DNA of 6,476 nt from a bacterium (GTDB lineage: Bacteria; Chloroflexota; Dormibacteria; Aeolococcales; Bog-877). This document shows, in pieces, positions 1 to 5,446 of this stretch. The notes under the pieces are model-generated. The model did not search any database, was not told the origin of the DNA, and saw only the letters and a program-made list of their open reading frames with translations. Numbering within the stretch: position 1 is the first letter of the stretch; each line of letters begins with the position of its first letter. Location: assembly GCA_021844355.1 (NCBI GenBank), contig JAKBTP010000224.1, positions 1 through 6,476 on the forward strand, in the 5' to 3' direction. Both the position numbers and the translations under genes were made by a program.

Positions 1-387
1 GGCTACGAGCCGGCTCCCGCCGTCCTGCGGGCTGCGGCCGAGCTGCCCGGGGAGGGCGGCGAAGTGCTGGTAACCAATGACCTGGACCAGGGCTTGGCAG
101 GTACGGAGGTCATCTACACTGACGTGTGGACCAGCATGGGCCAGGAGGAGCAGCACGAGGATCGGCGCCAGGACTTCGGGCCGTATCAGGTCAACGAGGA
201 GGTCTTGGAGCGCGCTCCCGAAGGGACGCGGGTGATGCACTGCCTACCGGCCCACCGGGGGGAGGAGATCACCGACGGGGTGATCGACGGCCCCCATTCG
301 ATCGTTTTCGAGCAGGCGGAGAACCGCTACTGGTTGCAGCTCGCCCTGCTGGCCGAGATCTTCGGCCCGACCGAGGCGGAGGGGTGA
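1..387 (+). CDS. argF: Ornithine carbamoyltransferase, C-terminal part (5' end outside window)
   Basis: Catalyses carbamoyl phosphate + L-ornithine to L-citrulline in cytosolic arginine biosynthesis. The frame is open from base 1 and ends at TGA 385-387, giving the last 128 residues, roughly the C-terminal 40% of a family protein of about 310. Seen directly: the ornithine-loop stretch YTDVWTSMGQE, where SMG is the ornithine-binding motif; the active-site motif HCLPAHRGEEIT, whose Cys is the family's catalytic/ornithine-contacting cysteine; and the closing FEQAENR segment. Together these separate OTCase from aspartate carbamoyltransferase. The anabolic (ArgF) rather than catabolic (ArcB) role is inferred from family frequency, since no arginine deiminase gene is visible. 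No terminator-like hairpin with a T-tract follows, and cdaA starts 26 nt downstream, so read-through is plausible. Confidence 0.95.
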   Translation, partial: GYEPAPAVLRAAAELPGEGGEVLVTNDLDQGLAGTEVIYTDVWTSMGQEEQHEDRRQDFGPYQVNEEVLERAPEGTRVMHCLPAHRGEEITDGVIDGPHSIVFEQAENRYWLQLALLAEIFGPTEAEG

Positions 388-413
388 GCCAGGGGCGGGG
401 TGGCGGTTAGCTA

Positions 414-1295
414 GTGCTGGTCCTGTCCGGACTCAACCTCGGCGAGACCCTGCGGGTCATGCTGCAGACGGTGGGCTGGCAGGACGCCCTCGACATCGCC
501 ATCGTCACCTTCCTCATCTACCGGATCCTGGTCCTGATCCGCGGGACCCAGGCCATGCAGATCCTGGTCGGTCTTCTGCTGATCGGCGCCCTGGGAGCGC
601 TGGCCTCGATCCTGGACCTGCCGGTCCTCAAGTTCATCTACACCAACGGCGGCCAGGTGATCCTGATCGGGGTGATCATCCTGTTCCAGCCGGAGCTGAG
701 GCGCGCCCTTGACCAGATGGGCCGCCTGGGGCGGCTGCGGCGGGGGCTGCTGGCTCCCGACACCGCGGCGCTCCGACGGGAGGTGGACGAGGTGGTTCGA
801 GCCGCGGTGCGGTTGGGGGAGACCGCCACCGGCGCGCTGATCGTGGTACAGGGTGCCATCGGCCTCGGCGAGGTGGTGAGCACCGGGGTCCGGCTGGATG
901 CGATCCTCAGTGCTGAGGCGCTGGTGACGGTGTTCACCTACAAGTCCCCCCTCCACGACGGAGCGGCGGTCATCAACCAGGGCCGGCTGGTCGCCGCCGG
1001 CTGCGTCCTGCCCCTGGCCGAACAGGATCTGCGCACCCGGGGGAGCGGGACCAGGCACCTGGCTGCGGTGGGGCTGAGCCGGGAGACCGACGCAGCGGTG
1101 GTGGTGGTCTCTGAGGAGACGGGCCGGATCAGCTGGGCACTGGCGGGCCAGCTGGAGTCAGGACTGGCGGCCGAGCAGCTGGCGACGCTGCTGGCCAGCT
1201 TCCTGGGACTGCCGACATTCGATGGCCACCGCCGGGCGATGCGCCTGCGCCGGGGCGGACGCCGCGAGGAACCTTCGGTGGTCGGCCGAAACTGA
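414..1295 (+). CDS. cdaA: Diadenylate cyclase, CdaA type (membrane-anchored)
   Basis: Condenses two ATP into cyclic di-AMP, a second messenger for potassium/osmotic balance and cell-wall homeostasis. The 293 residues are close to the usual CdaA length of about 270-280. Residues 24-42, 47-66 and about 81-91 are hydrophobic and match the three-helix CdaA membrane anchor, followed by the typical FQPELRRALDQMGR. The DAC domain spans about 105-265, with the DGA motif at 182-184 (PLHDGAAVI), GTRHLAAVGLS at 212-222 and VSEETG at 232-237. Two departures from consensus are visible: the RHR motif reads RHL (214-216), and the usual ERxTGL stretch reads QGAIGL (146-151). The C-terminus is Arg-rich. The start is GTG 414, because an in-frame TAG at 408-410 lies two codons upstream; ATG 459 is a less likely alternative that would trim the N-terminus. 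No strong Shine-Dalgarno sequence is seen. The stop overlaps the cdaR start. Confidence 0.93.
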   Translation: MLVLSGLNLGETLRVMLQTVGWQDALDIAIVTFLIYRILVLIRGTQAMQILVGLLLIGALGALASILDLPVLKFIYTNGGQVILIGVIILFQPELRRALDQMGRLGRLRRGLLAPDTAALRREVDEVVRAAVRLGETATGALIVVQGAIGLGEVVSTGVRLDAILSAEALVTVFTYKSPLHDGAAVINQGRLVAAGCVLPLAEQDLRTRGSGTRHLAAVGLSRETDAAVVVVSEETGRISWALAGQLESGLAAEQLATLLASFLGLPTFDGHRRAMRLRRGGRREEPSVVGRN

Positions 1296-2296
1296 TGGCG
1301 TCGAGGCTCAGGCGGCTCATGGGCGGCAACTGGCGGCTCAAGACGGTGGCGCTGTTGGTGGCCTGCGGCATGTGGGTGGGCGTGGTTTACGCTCGCAACC
1401 CTCCAGCCTTCGCCAGCGTCCAGGTGCCGGTGCAGGTCCTCGGGCTTCCCACAGGGCTCGTGGTCCTGCCCAACTACCCCGGAGCCCAGGGCATCGGGGT
1501 GGTCACCGTCAAGGTGGCGGGGATACGCTCCAACGTCCATTCCCCGCGGGTGGTTTCCGCCCTCAGCGCCTCGGTGGACCTCTCCTCGGTGAAGGGCCCG
1601 GGGCGATACCAGGTCCCTCTTTCGGTGGCCAACGGAGACCCCAGCCTGATCGAGCTCTGGTCCCACCCCGCCAAGGTCTCGGTGACCGTGGACAGGATGG
1701 TCACGGCCGACCTGCCGGTCCACGTCCAGGTGGCGTCGGGAGAGCTGCCGCCTGCCGGATACTCCTGGGTGAGCTCCAAGACCAGCGTGAGTCCGGCCAC
1801 GGTGTCGGTGCGGGCGCCGAGTTCCATCATCACCAAGTTGGAGGCGCTGGTCACCATCTCCCTGGCCAACGCCAAGAGCTCGGTGGCGCAGAGCGCCACC
1901 GTGGACATGCTCCACGAAGGTGACCTCAAGAGCTACATCAGCTTCACCCCCCAGGTGGTCACCGTCAACGCGGCGATCTCCTCCCAGATCTCGAACCGCG
2001 GCGTCGTGGTCTATGTGGTCACGTCGGGGCAGCCGGCCTCCGGATACGAGGTCGTGGGGATTCAGTCCACCCCTCTCACGGTGGTGGTGACCGGTCCCTC
2101 GGGGACCATCACCGGCCTCACCGCCATTGACACCGAGACGGTCAACCTGAGCGGGCTGACCAAGACCACCACCTTCCAGGTCCCGCTGGTGCTGCCGGCG
2201 GGGGTCACCTCGTCGTCGACTACGGTGACTGTGGTCGTGGATGTGGCGCCGATCGTGGCGCCCACGCCGACGCCCTCGCCCAGCGCCACCCCCTAG
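1295..2296 (+). CDS. cdaR: YbbR-domain protein, CdaA regulator CdaR
   Basis: In Firmicutes, CdaR is anchored in the membrane, interacts with CdaA and modulates c-di-AMP synthesis; that role is inferred here from homology and adjacency. The 333-residue protein has a basic N-terminus (SRLRRLMGGNWRLK), one transmembrane helix at about 16-33 (TVALLVACGMWVGVVYA) with no lipobox, and then three successive beta-rich YbbR-like repeats at about 42-133, 139-225 and 236-317. Each repeat has the pattern of a Gly/Pro turn, alternating V-x-V strands and a closing VTVxV strand; the third (VVVTGPSGTITGL) is the closest to consensus. The tail, APTPTPSPSATP, is a Pro/Thr/Ser-rich extension that would lie outside the membrane. 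The ATG shares its A with the cdaA TGA (TGATG), implying translational coupling and a fixed CdaA:CdaR ratio. The repeats diverge strongly in sequence, so the exact boundaries are approximate. Confidence 0.88.
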   Translation: MASRLRRLMGGNWRLKTVALLVACGMWVGVVYARNPPAFASVQVPVQVLGLPTGLVVLPNYPGAQGIGVVTVKVAGIRSNVHSPRVVSALSASVDLSSVKGPGRYQVPLSVANGDPSLIELWSHPAKVSVTVDRMVTADLPVHVQVASGELPPAGYSWVSSKTSVSPATVSVRAPSSIITKLEALVTISLANAKSSVAQSATVDMLHEGDLKSYISFTPQVVTVNAAISSQISNRGVVVYVVTSGQPASGYEVVGIQSTPLTVVVTGPSGTITGLTAIDTETVNLSGLTKTTTFQVPLVLPAGVTSSSTTVTVVVDVAPIVAPTPTPSPSATP

Positions 2297-2369
2297 GCGG
2301 TTTCCCAGTAACCTCTGAGGGGTAATCCTCGTTAACTCCCGGGTACAGGCTCAAGGGGAGGCGGGTCCC
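2297..2369 (+). promoter_or_regulatory. glmS leader / only real intergenic gap
   Basis: This 73-nt gap is less GC-rich in places (TAAT, GTTAAC) than the genes around it. I see no convincing -35/-10 pair and no terminator with a T-tract, so whether a promoter lies here is open. Three pyrimidine motifs can pair with the glmS Shine-Dalgarno sequence: CCTC at 2312-2315, CCTC at 2327-2330 and CTCCC at 2336-2340. CCTC 2327-2330 can instead pair with GAGG at 2317-2320. These are possible alternative structures, not demonstrated ones. Nothing here resembles the glmS ribozyme. Confidence 0.3.
2355..2361 (+). promoter_or_regulatory. Shine-Dalgarno sequence of glmS
   Basis: GGGGAGG lies 8 nt before the ATG at 2370. 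It is the clearest ribosome binding site in the window and fixes the glmS start, which must also place Cys directly after Met. The other genes here rely on overlaps or weak sites, so glmS appears to be translated independently of the genes upstream. Confidence 0.7.
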
Positions 2370-4202
2370 ATGTGCGGCATCATCGGCTACCTCGGGCCTC
2401 GTCCGGCGGCCCCGGTCCTACTGGACAGCCTCCGCCGGCTGGAGTACCGCGGCTATGACTCGGCCGGCGTCGTGGTTCTGGGCTCGGCGGGCGTGCCGGT
2501 GGCGGTCAAGGCCGCGGGCAAGGTCCAGGCGCTCCTCGACCGCATTGACGGAGAGGAGATCGCCGGCAAGGTGGGCATGGGCCACACCAGGTGGGCCACC
2601 CACGGGGGACCCACCTTCGAGAACGCCCATCCGCAGGCCGACTGCAGCGAGCGCTTCTTCGTCATCCACAACGGCATAATCGAGAACTTCTCCGAGCTGC
2701 GCCAGGAGCTGGCGGACCAGGGGCACGTCTTCCGCTCGGAGACCGACACCGAGGTGCTGCCCCACCTGATCGAGAGCTACTATGAGGGGGACCTGGTGGC
2801 GGCCACCAGGCGGGCGCTGCGCCGCTTGCGCGGTGCCTATGCCGTGGTGGTCCTGAGCTCGACCGACCCCGACACCCTCATCGGAGCCCGCCTCAACGCG
2901 CCACTGGTGGTGGGGGTGGGGGCTGACGAGTGGTTCCTCAGCTCCGACCTCACCGCCATCATCCCCTACACCAAGCAGGCGCTGGTGTTGGGGGAGGGGG
3001 ACATGGTGGTGCTGAGCCCGGTCGGGCCGGTGGTCACCTCCATCGCCGACGGGAGCGAGACGGCACCGCGTGTGGTCCGCGTGGAGTGGGACGTCCTCCA
3101 GGCAGAGCGTGGCGGGTACCCCAATTTCATGTCCAAGGAGATGCACGAGCAGCCGGCGGCGCTGGAGAACGCCCTCCGTGGGCGGCTGCTGGCGGACGGG
3201 CGGGTCGAGTTCTCCGACTGGGATGTCGGAGATGAGGCTCTGCGGGCATTCAACCGGGTGCAGATCGTGGCGGCCGGATCGGCCTTCTACGCCGGCCTGC
3301 TGGCCAAGCACGCCATCGAGGAGCTGGCTGGCCTCCCCACCGCCGTCGAGGTGGCCTCGGAGTGGAGGTACCGTCCGCAGGCCCTGGACCGGCGCACCCT
3401 GACGATTGCCATCTCCCAGTCCGGGGAGACCGCCGACACCCTGGCCGCGGCGCGAAGGGCCAAGGAGCAGGGGAGCTACCTGCTGGCTGTGAGCAACGTT
3501 CTGGGCAGCACCCTGGCGCTGGAGGCCGACGCCATGGTCAACCTCCACGCCGGTCCGGAGATCTGCGTCGTGGCGACCAAGACATTTCTGAACCAGGTGG
3601 CGGTCTCGCTGTTGCTGGCGATGCGGCTCGGCGGCGCCCGGGGGGTGCTGGGGCCGGGGGACCGGAGCCGGCTGGCCTCGGGCCTCCGCTCCCTCACAGC
3701 GGCCCAGCAGCGCGTGCTGAGCGGGGAGGGGCGGATAGCCCCCCTGGGGGCCTGGTTGGCGGAGCACCGGAGCGTGCTCTACATGGGCAGGGGGTACGGC
3801 TACCCAGTAGCGCTGGAGGCCGCTCTGAAACTCAAGGAGGTCTCCTACCTGCACGCCGAGGCTTACCCCGCGGGCGAGCTCAAGCATGGACCGATAGCGC
3901 TGCTCAACCCCTCCCTGCCGGTGGTGGCCTTCGCCACCGAGAGCCCGACCAGGGAGAAGGTGCGGAGCAACGTGCAGGAGGTCCGGGCCCGCCAGAGTCC
4001 GGTGTTGGCGGTGGTGAGCGAGGGCGACCACAGTCTGGACCAGCTCGTCGACCACCTGGTCGAGGTGCCCCGAGTGCCCGAGATAGTCTCTCCCATGGTG
4101 GACATCCTGGTGGGGCAGCAGCTCGCCTACCACGCGGCTGTGAGCCGCGGGCTGGACGTGGACCGGCCGCGCAACCTGGCCAAGTCCGTAACTGTGGAGT
4201 GA
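2370..4202 (+). CDS. glmS: Glutamine-fructose-6-phosphate aminotransferase (isomerizing)
   Basis: Converts fructose-6-phosphate + glutamine to glucosamine-6-phosphate + glutamate, the first committed step to UDP-GlcNAc and peptidoglycan. At 610 residues it matches the roughly 609 of E. coli GlmS. The N-terminal class II glutamine amidotransferase domain (about 1-240) has Cys2, which becomes the N-terminal nucleophile after Met removal, then EYRGYDSAG, HTRWATHGGP (with the channel Trp at 75), HNGIIENF and ETDTEVLPHLI. KEMHEQP (257-262) leads into two SIS domains at about 289-425 and 458-600. The first has GSAFYAGLLAKH, ISQSGETADTL and AGPEICVVATKTF. The second has GRGYGYPVALEAALKLKE, AEAYPAGELKHGP and the C-terminal RNLAKSVTVE. 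Residues equivalent to E. coli Glu488, His504 and Lys603 are present as Glu490, His506 and Lys605, so it should be active. It lies 73 nt after cdaR and overlaps the next start by 4 nt. No glmM is present in the window. Confidence 0.98.
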   Translation: MCGIIGYLGPRPAAPVLLDSLRRLEYRGYDSAGVVVLGSAGVPVAVKAAGKVQALLDRIDGEEIAGKVGMGHTRWATHGGPTFENAHPQADCSERFFVIHNGIIENFSELRQELADQGHVFRSETDTEVLPHLIESYYEGDLVAATRRALRRLRGAYAVVVLSSTDPDTLIGARLNAPLVVGVGADEWFLSSDLTAIIPYTKQALVLGEGDMVVLSPVGPVVTSIADGSETAPRVVRVEWDVLQAERGGYPNFMSKEMHEQPAALENALRGRLLADGRVEFSDWDVGDEALRAFNRVQIVAAGSAFYAGLLAKHAIEELAGLPTAVEVASEWRYRPQALDRRTLTIAISQSGETADTLAAARRAKEQGSYLLAVSNVLGSTLALEADAMVNLHAGPEICVVATKTFLNQVAVSLLLAMRLGGARGVLGPGDRSRLASGLRSLTAAQQRVLSGEGRIAPLGAWLAEHRSVLYMGRGYGYPVALEAALKLKEVSYLHAEAYPAGELKHGPIALLNPSLPVVAFATESPTREKVRSNVQEVRARQSPVLAVVSEGDHSLDQLVDHLVEVPRVPEIVSPMVDILVGQQLAYHAAVSRGLDVDRPRNLAKSVTVE

Positions 4203-5446
4203 CCCCGCCAGGGGGCCGCGGTCCGGCGGTGGCCACCGGTGTGGACGTCGCCGAGGTGGCCCGCATCGCCCGGCTCCTGGAGAGGAGGCCTCGGTTCGCC
4301 GAGAAGCTGTTCAGCCCGGAGGAGGTCGAGTACTGCGCCGGCCGGCCGGAGCGACTGGCCGTACGCTGGGCGGCCAAGGAGGCGGTGCGCAAGGTCCATG
4401 GCAGCCTTGGCCTGCCACTCCCGCTCTATCCAGAGATCTCGGTTCGCCATCGTCCCGGAGGGGCGCCTGAGGCGCTGGTGCGCGGCCACCCCGTTCCGGG
4501 GCTGGAGATCTCCCTCACCCATGACGCCGGCGTCGCGGTGGCGGTGGCGGTGATGGCGGCGGGCCTCCGCCCCCTTCCAGTCCCGGACGAGGTGGCTCTC
4601 CCCTCGCGGCCGCCGGCGGGCCACAAGGGCACCTTCGGGACGGTCCTCGTCGTCGCGGGGAGCCCCCAGTTTCCTGGGGCGGCGGAGCTCGCCTGCCGGG
4701 GGGCACTCCGGGGCGGGGCGGGGAAGGTAAGGTGCTTGGTGCCGATGGGTCAGCCGGCGACGGGGTTCCCGCCGGAGGTGATCCGTGTGCCACTCCCGGT
4801 GGACTCGGGACACTACTCCGGCTCCGACCTGGCCCGACACCTGGAGAAGGGTGAGGGGGAGGTGGTGGTGGTGGGCCCCGGCCTCGGGGGAGCCGAGGGG
4901 GTAGAGGAACTGGTCGCCACCGTCTTCCGCTCCTCCCCGGCCGGGTTGGTGGTCGATGCAGACGCCCTCAACGCCGTGAGCCGCACCCCTGACCTGCGCT
5001 CCCTGCTGCCGGCGGGATCGGTCCTCACGCCCCACCCGCTTGAGGCTGCCCGCCTGCTCGGGACGACCGTCGCCGCGGTCCAGACAGACCGGGAGGCGGC
5101 GGCCCGCCAACTGGCTGCCGAGCTGTCCGCGGTGGTCGTGTTGAAGGGTGCCGGGAGCCTCGTGGCGGGGCCGTCGGGAGAGCTCTGGAGTGACAGCCAC
5201 GCCACCTCCGCCCTGGCCATTGGTGGTGCCGGGGACGTGCTGGCGGGATTGATCGGGGCCCTGATGGCCCAGGGGAACGGGCCCTCGGCGGCGGCTCGGG
5301 CCGGAGTGTTTCTGCACGGGGCGGCCGGGACTAGGCTGGCCGAGCTGCGGGGTCGCGCCGGGCTCCTGGCCTCCGAGATCGCGGACCAGCTGGTGGAGAC
5401 CCAGGAGGCGGCCCGGCGCTGGCTGGAGGAAAGGGCCCACTCCTGA
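4199..5446 (+). CDS. AcpS-NnrD fusion: holo-ACP synthase + ADP-dependent NAD(P)H-hydrate dehydratase
   Basis: One uninterrupted frame encodes two enzymes. Residues about 11-120 are AcpS, which moves 4'-phosphopantetheine from CoA to acyl carrier protein. It has GVDVAEVARI with the Mg-binding Asp16, RFAEKLFSPEEVEYC, RWAAKEAVRKV with Glu61, and EISLTHDAGVAVAVAVM. Residues about 131-415 are NnrD (ribokinase-like YjeF C-terminal domain), which dehydrates the S-form of damaged NAD(P)H hydrate at the cost of ADP. It has HKGTFGTVLVVAGS, VDADALN, LTPHPLEAARLLG, VLKGAG and GGAGDVLAG with the catalytic Asp346. No NnrE epimerase domain is present. The AcpS part is shorter than usual before ISLTH, and the NnrD nucleotide motif is divergent (DSHATSALAIGGAGD). 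The start at GTG 4199 overlaps the glmS stop as GTGA. GTG 4229 would begin MATGVDV, nearer the usual AcpS N-terminus, and cannot be excluded; neither has a good Shine-Dalgarno sequence. Homologues are acpS and nnrD. Confidence 0.9.
   Translation: MTPPGGRGPAVATGVDVAEVARIARLLERRPRFAEKLFSPEEVEYCAGRPERLAVRWAAKEAVRKVHGSLGLPLPLYPEISVRHRPGGAPEALVRGHPVPGLEISLTHDAGVAVAVAVMAAGLRPLPVPDEVALPSRPPAGHKGTFGTVLVVAGSPQFPGAAELACRGALRGGAGKVRCLVPMGQPATGFPPEVIRVPLPVDSGHYSGSDLARHLEKGEGEVVVVGPGLGGAEGVEELVATVFRSSPAGLVVDADALNAVSRTPDLRSLLPAGSVLTPHPLEAARLLGTTVAAVQTDREAAARQLAAELSAVVVLKGAGSLVAGPSGELWSDSHATSALAIGGAGDVLAGLIGALMAQGNGPSAAARAGVFLHGAAGTRLAELRGRAGLLASEIADQLVETQEAARRWLEERAHS

Noticed and set aside
388..413. Terminator between argF and cdaA
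   Set aside because: Only 26 nt, with no stem of useful length and no T-tract.
938..1915. 325-codon - strand frame across cdaA and cdaR
   Set aside because: Antisense to two genes with strong family motifs; composition is typical of a GC-rich shadow.
2302..2345. Sigma-70-type promoter before glmS (TTTCCC ... TAATCC / GTTAAC)
   Set aside because: No -35/-10 pair with 16-18 nt spacing and reasonable matches could be found.
2297..2369. glmS ribozyme or c-di-AMP riboswitch in the glmS leader
   Set aside because: The gap is too short for either, and I see none of their conserved core sequences.
2418..4133. 571-codon open frame on the - strand opposite glmS
   Set aside because: Lies wholly antisense to a complete, well-conserved glmS. 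Its translation is low-complexity and rich in His, Gln, Gly and Arg, as expected from the reverse of a GC3-rich gene, and shows no recognisable motif.
3362..4198. In-frame upstream extension of the AcpS-NnrD frame inside glmS
   Set aside because: The frame is open by chance through the glmS coding region. The extension is Gly/Arg/Pro-rich with no homology, and AcpS similarity begins only after about 4229.
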